A program made the translations under genes and the position numbers. The notes beneath the pieces are model-generated. The model saw nothing but the letters and a program-made list of their open reading frames with translations. It was not told where the DNA came from and ran no database searches. Shown here piece by piece: positions 1-6,225 of a DNA stretch of 9,847 nt. The first letter of the stretch is position 1. Each line of letters starts with the position of its first letter. Origin of the DNA: an uncultured bacterium (GTDB taxonomy: Bacteria; Actinomycetota; Coriobacteriia; Coriobacteriales; Coriobacteriaceae); NCBI GenBank assembly GCA_905214615.1, contig CAJMMX010000071.1:1-9847 (forward strand), in the 5' to 3' direction.

Positions 1-48
1 GCATTAGCCTGAGCTACGGTCAAGCCTGAAACGCTGACCGGTCCATAA

Positions 49-675
49 CCCTCGAAGGAGAACTGCCCCGCGCTGCTGGCGATGTACGGGTGCGGGCCCG
101 TGAGCGCGGCCAAGCTCGCGGTCGCGGCCGGGGACAACCCGGGCAGGCTGCGCTCCGAGGCGTCGTTCGCGGCGATATGCGGGGCCTGCCCCATCCCCGC
201 CTCGAGCGGCAAGACCGTGAGGCACAGGCTCAACAGGGGCGGCGACCGGCAGGCGAACAGCGCGCTGCACGAGATCGCGAGGCAGAGGGTCATGCGCGAC
301 CCCGAGACCGCCGAGTACGCCGAGAGGGCCAGGGGGCGGGGAAAGAGCGACAGGGAGGTCATGAGGTGCCTCAAGCGCTACGTGGCCAGGGAGGCATACC
401 GGGCGCTGATGCACCCGCACGAGATCAGGAGGCCCGAGGACGCCTCGGAACTCGTGGCGGCCAGGCGCGCGGCGAAGGTCAGCCAGGTGGGGGCGGCGTC
501 CATATTGGGAACCAGCGAGAAGTACATCTCGATGCTGGAGAGGGGCCAAAGGGAGCTCAAGCCCATAAGGAGGGCCTACGAGGCATGGGTCGAGGCGGGA
601 CTCCCGCTCGATTGGGACAGGCAAGCCTTCGAGGCCGAGCGCAAAATGGATTCTAAAAAACACCTTGCCAAATAG
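49..675 (+). pseudogene. IS110-family transposase, C-terminal half with XRE-like HTH tail (5'-truncated)
   Basis: This is the C-terminal (Transposase_20) half of an IS110-type recombinase. Counting from the first ATG (82), residues 3-65 carry the family pattern: GCGPVSAAKL, then PIPASSGKT with the probable catalytic serine S42, then NRGGDRQANSALH. In this family that domain works with an N-terminal RuvC-like DEDD domain, which is absent. The open frame runs back only to a stop at 46-48, with another at 10-12, so the gene is truncated inside the window and is almost certainly inactive alone. No ribosome binding site is well placed for the ATG at 82. Residues about 122-170 form a second domain that reads as an XRE-type helix-turn-helix (AARRAAKVSQ, then LGTSEKYISMLERGQR), an unusual tail for this family. 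It is convergent with groEL. The long opposite-strand frame here is a coding shadow. Confidence 0.82.
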
Positions 676-687
676 GAGCGTCAGGAC

Positions 688-732
688 GCAAAGAGGCTCC
701 GCAGCGCGAAGCGCGAAGCGGAGCCTCTTTGC
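688..732. terminator. Bidirectional terminator-like hairpin between transposase fragment and groEL
   Basis: Perfect 15-bp inverted repeat: 688-702 pairs with 718-732 around a 15-base loop. The loop itself can fold (GCGC at 704-707 with GCGC at 711-714). The outer part of the stem is AAAGAGG paired with CCTCTTT, so each strand reads a GC stem ending in CTCTTT. It lies between two converging genes, where a terminator serving both is expected. The T run is short, so termination strength is uncertain. Confidence 0.7.
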
Positions 733-807
733 ATGTCCGAGGACGTTCCGGAGAGAAGCCCCGTCACGCCCCCGGATCCCCGGTGGGAGTTCTAGACCTT
801 GTCGGCC

Positions 808-2445
808 TTAGTACATACCGCCGCCCTGCTGACCAGCGGTAGCAGCAGCGATAGCGTCCTCAAGCTGAGTGTTTTTGGGCACATCGGAGACGGTGGCCTC
901 GGTGATGAGGATCAGGCTGGCGACAGAAGCAGCGTTCTGCAGGGTGACGCGGCTGACCTTGACGGGGTCGAGGACGCCCATCTCAATCATGTCGCCCCAC
1001 TCACCATTGGCAGAGTTGAGACCCTGGCCAGCAGGCAGCTCGGCAACCTTGTCGACCACGACAGCGCCCTCAAAGCCAGCGTTCTTGGCGATGGTGGCGA
1101 CCGGAGCGGTCAGAGCCTTCTTGACGATGTCGACGCCGATCTTCTCCTCGGGGTCGTCGATCTCGACAGCATCGAGCGCAGGAGCAGCGTCCATGAAGGC
1201 GACGCCACCGCCGGCGACGATGCCCTCCTCGACAGCAGCGCGGGTAGCCTGCAGGGCATCCTCAACGCGGTGCTTGATCTCCTTGAGCTCGGACTCGGTA
1301 GCAGCGCCGACCTTGATGACGGCAACGCCACCGGAGAGCTTGGCCAGGCGCTCCTGGAGCTTCTCACGGTCGAAGTCAGAGGTGGTGTTCTCCATCTCGC
1401 CCTTAATCTGAGCGATACGGGCGTCAATGGCCTCCTTGGAGCCAGCGCCGCCGACGACAACGGTGTTGTCCTTGGAAATGGTGACGGACTTAGCGGTACC
1501 GAGCATATCGGCGGTGATGTCAGCGACCTTCACGCCCAGCTCGTCCAGAGCAGCCTGACCACCGGTGAGGACGGCGATGTCCTCGAGGATGCGCTTGCGG
1601 CGATCGCCGTAGCCCGGGGCCTTGACGGCGCAGACGTTGAGAGCGCCACGGATCTTGTTGAGGACGAGGGTCGGCAGAGCCTCGCCGTCGATGTCCTCAG
1701 CGATGATGAGCAGGCCACGGCCGGCGCGCTGGACAGCCTCGAGAACAGGCATGATGTCCTGGACGCTGGAGATCTTCTGGTCGGTGATGAGGATGTACGG
1801 ATCCTTCATCACGGCCTCCATGCGGTCGTTGTCCGTGACGAAGTAAGCGGAGACGTAGCCCTTGTCGAACTGCATGCCCTCGACGGTGTCGATGGTGATG
1901 TCGAACGTCTGGGAATCCTCGACGGTGATGACGCCGTCCTTGCCCACGACCTCCATGGCCTCGGCGATCTTCTCGCCAACCTCGGGGTCACCAGCGGAGA
2001 TGGTGCCGACAGAAGCGATCTGCTCCTTGGTCTCGACCGGCTTGGCCTGCTTCTTCATCTCGGCGACGGCGGCGTTTACAGCCTTGTCGATGCCGCGACG
2101 GATGGCCAGCGGGTTGGCGCCGGCGGCGACGTTGCGCAGACCGTCGTTGACGATAGCCTGAGCGAGCAGGGTTGCGGTGGTGGTGCCGTCACCCACGGTG
2201 TCGTTGGTCTTGGTGGCGACCTCCTTCACCAGCTGGGCGCCCATGTTCTCGATGTTGTCCTCGAGCTCAATCTCCTTAGCGACGGAAACGCCGTCGTTGG
2301 TGATGGTCGGGGCACCGAACGTGCGCTGCAGAGCGACGTAACGGCCCTTGGGGCCCATGGTGACGGTAACGGCGTCGGCCAGAGTGTTGACGCCCTTGGC
2401 GAGCTTAGCGCGGGCATCGGTGTTGAACGTAATGTTCTTTGCCAT
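808..2445 (-). CDS. groEL: Chaperonin GroEL (60 kDa, Hsp60)
   Basis: ATP-driven cytosolic folding chamber subunit that works with GroES. The protein is 545 residues, the normal family length, starting MAKNITFNTDARAKL. Visible motifs are TMGPKGR (29-35) in the nucleotide pocket, NDGVSVAKEI with metal/ATP aspartate D51, DGTTTAT starting at D86, and VEDALQATRAAVEEG containing D396, the counterpart of E. coli catalytic D398, followed by VAGGGVAF. The ATG at 2445 has a GGAGG site at 2456-2460, which fixes the start. The C-terminus ends QQGGGMY rather than a long GGM repeat. It lies 96 bases after groES on the same strand, so a groES-groEL operon is near certain. No frameshift or missing key residue is visible. 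The 551-codon open frame on the opposite strand is an artefact of codon bias. Confidence 0.98.
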   Translation of the reverse strand: MAKNITFNTDARAKLAKGVNTLADAVTVTMGPKGRYVALQRTFGAPTITNDGVSVAKEIELEDNIENMGAQLVKEVATKTNDTVGDGTTTATLLAQAIVNDGLRNVAAGANPLAIRRGIDKAVNAAVAEMKKQAKPVETKEQIASVGTISAGDPEVGEKIAEAMEVVGKDGVITVEDSQTFDITIDTVEGMQFDKGYVSAYFVTDNDRMEAVMKDPYILITDQKISSVQDIMPVLEAVQRAGRGLLIIAEDIDGEALPTLVLNKIRGALNVCAVKAPGYGDRRKRILEDIAVLTGGQAALDELGVKVADITADMLGTAKSVTISKDNTVVVGGAGSKEAIDARIAQIKGEMENTTSDFDREKLQERLAKLSGGVAVIKVGAATESELKEIKHRVEDALQATRAAVEEGIVAGGGVAFMDAAPALDAVEIDDPEEKIGVDIVKKALTAPVATIAKNAGFEGAVVVDKVAELPAGQGLNSANGEWGDMIEMGVLDPVKVSRVTLQNAASVASLILITEATVSDVPKNTQLEDAIAAATAGQQGGGMY

Positions 2446-2471
2446 GGTAGGTAATCCTCCAAAAGAAATGT

Positions 2472-2505
2472 GACTCGCGTCGCCGCTTCCGAGTCCTATG
2501 CGGCG
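2472..2505 (-). other. Alternative hairpins in the groES-groEL intercistronic RNA
   Basis: Two 6-bp inverted repeats interleave in the 96-base gap. GACTCG (2472-2477) can pair with CGAGTC (2490-2495), and CGCCGC (2481-2486) can pair with GCGGCG (2500-2505). Because they interleave they cannot both form as simple hairpins. They could tune RNA processing or the GroES:GroEL ratio, but stems this short are common by chance in GC-rich DNA. Neither covers the groEL Shine-Dalgarno at 2456-2460. Confidence 0.25.
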
Positions 2506-2541
2506 GGCGCGTTCAAAGACGAATCAGAGATTCTGACGAGA

Positions 2542-2835
2542 CTAGGCCTCGACGACGGCGTAGATGTCGTCGGCGCGCATCAGCAGATACTTCTCGCCGT
2601 CGACCTTGACCTCGTTGCCGCCGAACTTACCGTAGATGACAACGTCGCCGACCTGAACGTCCATAGGGATGCGCTCACCCTTGTCGTTGACCTTACCGGC
2701 GCCAACGGCAACGATGGTGCCGCGCTGCGGCTTCTCCTGAGCGTTGCTGGCGATATACAGACCAGAAGCGGTCTTCTGCTCGGCCTCATCGGGCTTGACC
2801 AGGACGCGATCTGCAAGCGGCTTCAAAGACGACAT
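2542..2835 (-). CDS. groES: Co-chaperonin GroES (10 kDa, Hsp10)
   Basis: Forms the heptameric lid of the GroEL chamber in the cytosol. The protein is 97 residues, standard for the family, starting MSSLKPLADRVLVKPDEAE. The mobile loop that docks on GroEL is at about residues 16-34, with the hydrophobic contact GLYI at 25-28. The roof and barrel phrases PQRGTIVAVG and GDVVIYGKFGGNEVKVDGEKYLLMRADDI are intact. The start at 2835 is chosen over an in-frame ATG at 2868 because a strong AAGGAGG lies at 2844-2850, 8 bases before it, and because residue 1 then aligns with the family N-terminus. It is the first gene of the operon with groEL. Confidence 0.97.
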   Translation of the reverse strand: MSSLKPLADRVLVKPDEAEQKTASGLYIASNAQEKPQRGTIVAVGAGKVNDKGERIPMDVQVGDVVIYGKFGGNEVKVDGEKYLLMRADDIYAVVEA

Positions 2836-2856
2836 GCTTGTTTCCTCCTTTGTGGG

Positions 2857-2877
2857 CCGCGCGGTCATGCCGCGCGG
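2857..2877 (-). promoter_or_regulatory. GC-only hairpin in the groES 5' leader
   Basis: CCGCGCGG at 2857-2864 is repeated at 2870-2877. The octamer is its own reverse complement, so the two copies form a perfect 8-bp stem with a 5-base loop. The stem ends 6 bases upstream of the groES Shine-Dalgarno (2844-2850) and does not include it. It could stabilise the 5' end of the transcript or affect initiation. That role is inference. Confidence 0.4.
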
Positions 2878-2927
2878 GTTAACCCTTTTTGTTTGCGTAC
2901 GCGTTGAATGGTACCCACGAATGGCGG

Positions 2928-2933
2928 GTTATA
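2928..2933 (-). promoter_or_regulatory. Possible groES -10 box
   Basis: On the minus strand TATAAC (5 of 6 to the sigma-70 consensus) lies about 93 bases upstream of the groES ATG, preceded by AT-rich DNA. No good -35 sits 16-18 bases upstream; a TTGACT at 2941-2946 is far too close. I see no CIRCE or HAIR operator here. An AT-rich 8-bp inverted repeat (2945-2952 with 2956-2963) lies immediately upstream. The call is weak. Confidence 0.2.
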
Positions 2934-3048
2934 CAACACAGAGTCAAAAAATCTTATTTTTTGGCACTTAGATTTTCTGAATGTCGGAGGATAACTTATG
3001 CGCAGCCCCAAGGCGGACCGGAAAGCATGAAGTTTTAGCGCGGCAACT

Positions 3049-3076
3049 TTGTGAATCAGCTTCTCAAGACTACAAT
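3049..3076 (+). promoter_or_regulatory. Sigma-70-type promoter for the small His/Cys protein gene
   Basis: TTGTGA (3049-3054, 4 of 6 to consensus) and TACAAT (3071-3076, 5 of 6) are separated by 16 bases. Transcription would begin near 3083, giving a leader of about 36 bases before the ATG at 3119. This also argues against the upstream in-frame ATG at 2981, which would lie before the promoter and has no ribosome binding site. I could not identify a clear Zur or Fur operator around it. Confidence 0.45.
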
Positions 3077-3118
3077 CCTCCAAATGAAATATGCCCAGAT
3101 GAGAGGAAGGGAGGGCAG

Positions 3119-3487
3119 ATGACTGATGAGCTGAGCACCTCGGCATGGCGAGATATAGCACCGAATCGCGATGCACGCGACTCCATGCCGCCCGTTCGCA
3201 CTCGCCTGCTCGCCCTGGCTCTCGTCTTCGCCCTTCTCGCGGTAACCATCCTCTCCCCCATCGCAGCCGCCCATGAGTTGCATCATGACTGCACCGGCGC
3301 GGGCTGCACCATCTGCGCCGAGCTCGCCGGCAATCTGTCGATCGCCCGTGGCGGTGACACCGCCCCCGTGGGCGCGACATCGTTCATCATCCTCTTGCTG
3401 ATCTCCGCCCTCGCCGTCATCGGCACCGAGCGATCTTCATATGCCCCGGTCACCCTATTATCCCTCAGGGTCCGTCTGGACGATTAA
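3119..3487 (+). CDS. Small exported/membrane protein with His/Cys metal-binding cluster
   Basis: I do not recognise a named family. The 122-residue product starts at an ATG with a purine-rich Shine-Dalgarno (AAGGGAGGG) just upstream and a promoter about 45 bases back. Residues 29-51 are a hydrophobic segment ending SPIAAA, which could be a signal peptide cut after A51 or a membrane anchor. It is followed at once by HELHHDCTGAGCTICAEL, a cluster of H52, H55, H56, C58, C63 and C66 suited to binding Zn or another transition metal outside the membrane. Residues 86-101 form a second hydrophobic segment, followed by a short basic tail. The next gene is the remnant of a Zn/Mn-type ABC substrate-binding protein, so a role in metal capture or sensing at the cell surface is a reasonable inference. 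M23 is an alternative start. Confidence 0.72.
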   Translation: MTDELSTSAWRDIAPNRDARDSMPPVRTRLLALALVFALLAVTILSPIAAAHELHHDCTGAGCTICAELAGNLSIARGGDTAPVGATSFIILLLISALAVIGTERSSYAPVTLLSLRVRLDD

Positions 3488-3585
3488 CGGCTCCCAATTG
3501 AATCAAATAGCTACCGCGTGCCACAGCGGCATCGCCTTCGGCCGTCGGCACCCCGGCGCAACCGTTTTCAATTCAGGAGCAATCT

Positions 3586-3821
3586 ATGGACAACCGAATC
3601 TACCGTCGCCATCCCAAGCGGCGTCCTATTCGCCACCGTGGCCCCATGGCGGCGGCATATATGTCCCTTGTAAGTGCGGTCTTTGCTCTCGCCGCTTCTG
3701 ACGACAATGCGTCCAGCTCGACCCCGTCGAGGGGCTCACTGACAAACAGCTTAAAGCCGGCGAGGATTACCCACCCATCATGAACGACAACCTGGAGAAG
3801 CTCGTGAAGACGCTGAACTAG
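3586..3821 (+). pseudogene. Remnant of Zn/Mn-type ABC transporter substrate-binding lipoprotein (ZnuA/AdcA-like), internally deleted
   Basis: Two ends of a gene remain without its middle. The front is intact: AGGAG at 3575-3579, 6 bases before the ATG at 3586, then an Arg-rich start and hydrophobic core reading MSLVSAVFALAAS, like a lipoprotein signal peptide. The position expected for the lipobox cysteine is serine (TCT at 3697-3699), one base from TGT. The back lies in another frame (3702-3821): QLDPVEGLTDKQ, AGEDY, then NDNLEKLVKTLN and stop. This matches the C-terminal helix region of cluster 9 (PF01297, ZnuA-like) metal-binding proteins. The frames meet near 3705-3722, so a deletion with frameshift is inferred; about 75 codons survive of the roughly 300 usual for the family. 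None of the family's metal-binding core remains. Reading from the ATG would stop at 3781-3783. The front could instead come from a neighbouring lost gene. Confidence 0.65.
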
Positions 3822-3839
3822 GAGTAAGGAACAGAGACG

Positions 3840-5903
3840 ATGAAGATGAGCGTGAAGCATCTGAAAAGCTGGATGACCGACCATCCCTACCCCCGTACGC
3901 TGGCAACGATCGGCGGCGCATCGATATGCTCGATGCTCGCCCTCGAGCTGCCCTCCAACCATGAACTATGGAAGATGCAGCCCGGACCGGCACTTTTGGA
4001 GCTTTTGCTCATCTTCTGCTTCTTGTGCCTGTTGTTCTATCTGCCGCACCGCCGTAAGACCCCCGCAATCGTTGGCATCGTTGCGTTCGCCAGCATCGGT
4101 ATCGCCGAGTACTTCGTAATCACGTTCAAATCGATGCCCATCCAACCCGGAGACCTGTTCGCCCTCTCGACCGCTGCGACGGTCGCCGGCAGCTACACCT
4201 ATGAGCTCAGCACTTTCTGCTTCATGGGGCTTGCCGCCGCGGCCTTGGGAATCGCGCTTATCGTCCTCATTCCGCATGATGCATGTGGGCGACCGCCGCA
4301 CCGCGCATCGGAAACGTCCCCCGAGCCCATCGACCATACGATGTCTGCGTCCTTGAAATCGAAGGACCCAAAGGCGTCTCCGGCAACCGAGGGGACATCG
4401 ACAGCGCCGAGGGAGCATCCAGTCGCAACCAAATCCAAGCTCCCCCTCTCCGTCGACCGTCGTACCGCACTTGTTGCCGGAGCCGTGCTGGGGGCGCAGG
4501 CCTTCATCAGCTATTACGACACCTTGGGCATCAAGCTTCATACCTGGAAGCCCCTCGAAAGCTATTACGGTCAGGGGTTTCTCCCCACCTTCATTTCGAG
4601 CGCGCAAAAAATGGTGCCGCCTAAACCCAAGCACTACAAGAGCGGTGAGGCCTCGGCGATCATCAAGCGCCTTGCCGCGCGCTGGAACGCGGGCACGAAC
4701 GGCATCGCCAACCCCTCCCGTGCCGCTGCCGTCGAACAGTTTGACCAGCTCAAGCCATCAGTCATCTGCATCATGAACGAGTCCTTCGCCGACCTTTCAA
4801 TCTTTAACGAACTGGGCTGCGGCTATAAGGGGCCCGAGCGCTTCAAAGCCATCGACAACGCGCTTCTGCAGGGAGTGAGCTACATGAGCGCCTTCGGTGC
4901 CGGCACCTGTAACAGCGAGTTCGAGTTCTTAACCGGACACTCCATGGCATTCCTGGGCGCTGGCGTCTACCCGTTCATGACCTACAACCTGGCCCCGAGC
5001 GAGAACCTCGCCCGTCAGTTCAAGAGACTCGGCTATCGCACCGTGGCCATGCACCCCAACCACGCCACCAACTGGAATCGCGAGAACGTCTTCGCGGACA
5101 TGGGATTCGACGAGTTCCTCTCGATCGAGGACTTCGCCGGCGCACCCGAGCTCTGCCGCAAGGTCACCGACGCCGCCACCTACGACAAGTGCCTCGAGGT
5201 ACTAAAGCAGAGCGACCAGCCGATCTTCATCCACGACGTGACGATGCAAAACCACTCCGCCTATGACACGGGCTTGGTGCCCACCGACCAGCAACTGCAC
5301 CTTGCCGTCGAAGGTGTGTCCGACAAAGTTATCACCTGGACCAATGAATACTGCTCGCTCATGGAAGCGTCCGATGCCGCCTTCGCCGCCTTCCTGGAAA
5401 AGTTGCGTGATCTCGACCGCCCCGTCGTCGTGGTGATGTACGGCGACCACCAGCCGTTCTTCACCGACCGCTACAACGACCTCTACTTTACCGATGAGGA
5501 CAATGCCACACATACCGAGCGCATCTGGCAGACACGCTATGTGGTCTGGGCGAACTACGATGTCGCCGGCAACGCACAAACGAGTGGGGAACTCAACACA
5601 AGCATCAATAACGTCGGTGCACTCGCACTCAATGCCATCGGTGCCCCGCTCACCGCCTACCAACGCGCACGCTTGCAAAACCGAGCGCACATGCCGGCGA
5701 TAAACGTGGTGGGGGCGCAGGATGCGCACGGCGTTTGGTATACAGCCGAGGCCAAGAACGTTCCCGCCAAGACCGCCAATGCGCGCGATTGCCTGGACCG
5801 CATGCAATATCGTAAGCTCTTCGACCACGAAGGCTCGGTCTTTGCCACCCATAAGCAGGCGGCCGCCAACGAAACCGACCCCAACGCAGCTCCGGGAGCC
5901 TAG
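3840..5903 (+). CDS. LTA synthase family sulfatase-fold phosphoglycerol transferase
   Basis: A membrane enzyme of the LtaS/YfnI/MdoB type, which moves glycerol phosphate from phosphatidylglycerol onto a polymer or glycolipid outside the membrane. It has 687 residues, slightly longer than typical LtaS. Four hydrophobic segments lie at about 20-37, 49-68, 75-96 and 121-145 and a fifth at 209-225. Between the fourth and fifth is a 60-residue stretch (146-205) rich in Ser, Thr, Pro and Lys. The extracellular sulfatase-like domain follows from about 305. E314 in MNESFADLS is a likely Mn ligand, T356 in GAGTCNSEFEFLTG the likely nucleophile, H472 is in VTMQNHSAY, and D536 and H537 are in YGDHQP. 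All expected catalytic residues are present. AAGGA at 3826-3830 supports the ATG at 3840. The gene begins 18 bases after the metal-transport remnant ends and may share its transcript. The polymer made is not determined by sequence. Confidence 0.88.
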   Translation: MKMSVKHLKSWMTDHPYPRTLATIGGASICSMLALELPSNHELWKMQPGPALLELLLIFCFLCLLFYLPHRRKTPAIVGIVAFASIGIAEYFVITFKSMPIQPGDLFALSTAATVAGSYTYELSTFCFMGLAAAALGIALIVLIPHDACGRPPHRASETSPEPIDHTMSASLKSKDPKASPATEGTSTAPREHPVATKSKLPLSVDRRTALVAGAVLGAQAFISYYDTLGIKLHTWKPLESYYGQGFLPTFISSAQKMVPPKPKHYKSGEASAIIKRLAARWNAGTNGIANPSRAAAVEQFDQLKPSVICIMNESFADLSIFNELGCGYKGPERFKAIDNALLQGVSYMSAFGAGTCNSEFEFLTGHSMAFLGAGVYPFMTYNLAPSENLARQFKRLGYRTVAMHPNHATNWNRENVFADMGFDEFLSIEDFAGAPELCRKVTDAATYDKCLEVLKQSDQPIFIHDVTMQNHSAYDTGLVPTDQQLHLAVEGVSDKVITWTNEYCSLMEASDAAFAAFLEKLRDLDRPVVVVMYGDHQPFFTDRYNDLYFTDEDNATHTERIWQTRYVVWANYDVAGNAQTSGELNTSINNVGALALNAIGAPLTAYQRARLQNRAHMPAINVVGAQDAHGVWYTAEAKNVPAKTANARDCLDRMQYRKLFDHEGSVFATHKQAAANETDPNAAPGA

Positions 5904-5923
5904 GGTTGACCAATCTCGGGCCC

Positions 5924-6039
5924 GGTATTCAGAAAAGTCAGTGCAGCAAAATGGCGATGCGGATAGGAACGTAGGCATGGTTTTCACTGCACGCTCGGGT
6001 CCCCTGGGGAGCACCGTGCATTTTTTCGAGTATTCAGCA
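5924..6039 (+). repeat. Diverged intergenic repeat, copy A
   Basis: About 116 bases whose right end is CCGTGCA, six T, then CGAGTATTCAGCA (6014-6039). The reverse complement of 6226-6251 matches that 26-base end at 19 positions, in blocks of 7 and 12. A second partly matching block is 5963-5989 (16 of 27 to the reverse complement of 6274-6300), at similar spacing in both copies. The left end also carries GTATTCAG (5925-5932), a direct repeat of 6030-6037. Function unknown. Confidence 0.5.
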
Positions 6040-6087
6040 GGCCAGGACGGCTGCATACGCGCCGGACACACCATATTGGTCCCAAGA

Positions 6088-6144
6088 ACGCCTTTGACCG
6101 GCGATTTGGGTCGACGGGCAAACCCCGTCAGGACAAAAAGGCGT
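6088..6144. repeat. Palindromic core between the two inverted repeat copies
   Basis: Outer arms ACGCCTTT (6088-6095) and AAAGGCGT (6137-6144) are perfect inverted 8-mers. Between them GACGGG (6113-6118) and CCCGTC (6124-6129) form a 6-bp stem with a 5-base loop. The centre, near 6120, is close to the midpoint of the flanking inverted copies. It may fold in RNA or as a cruciform; no role can be assigned. Confidence 0.4.
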
Positions 6145-6225
6145 GCCTCGCGCCGCACCGGACCCCAAAATGACGTCGATCTCCGCAATGCCACCCGACT
6201 GCAGCGGCACCGGCAGAGCTCACGG

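Noticed and set aside
676..807. Bridge RNA of the IS110-type element downstream of the transposase
   Set aside because: Only a terminator-like stem is present. I see no pair of internal guide loops, and the element is truncated, so a bridge RNA cannot be supported.
799..2454. 551-codon open frame on the plus strand across groEL
   Set aside because: It is exactly antisense to groEL, is rich in low-complexity Leu/Gly/Asp/Val as expected from the complement of GC-biased codons, and resembles no known protein.
2961..2987. CIRCE-like site upstream of groES
   Set aside because: TTGGCACTT matches one CIRCE half at 7 of 9, but the partner half 9 bases on matches only 4 of 9, so it is not a convincing operator.
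2981..3118. Longer 168-residue version of the small His/Cys protein
   Set aside because: The ATG at 2981 has no Shine-Dalgarno and lies upstream of the best promoter (3049-3076); the ATG at 3119 has both in the right place.
3441..3701. 86-codon plus-strand frame overlapping the end of the small His/Cys gene
   Set aside because: It starts inside that gene in another frame without a ribosome binding site, and its sequence is unlike any protein; the remnant read from 3586 explains the DNA better.
5202..6194. 330-codon minus-strand frame, and the 6647-7903 plus-strand frame
   Set aside because: Both are shadows of well-supported genes on the other strand, without ribosome binding sites or family motifs.
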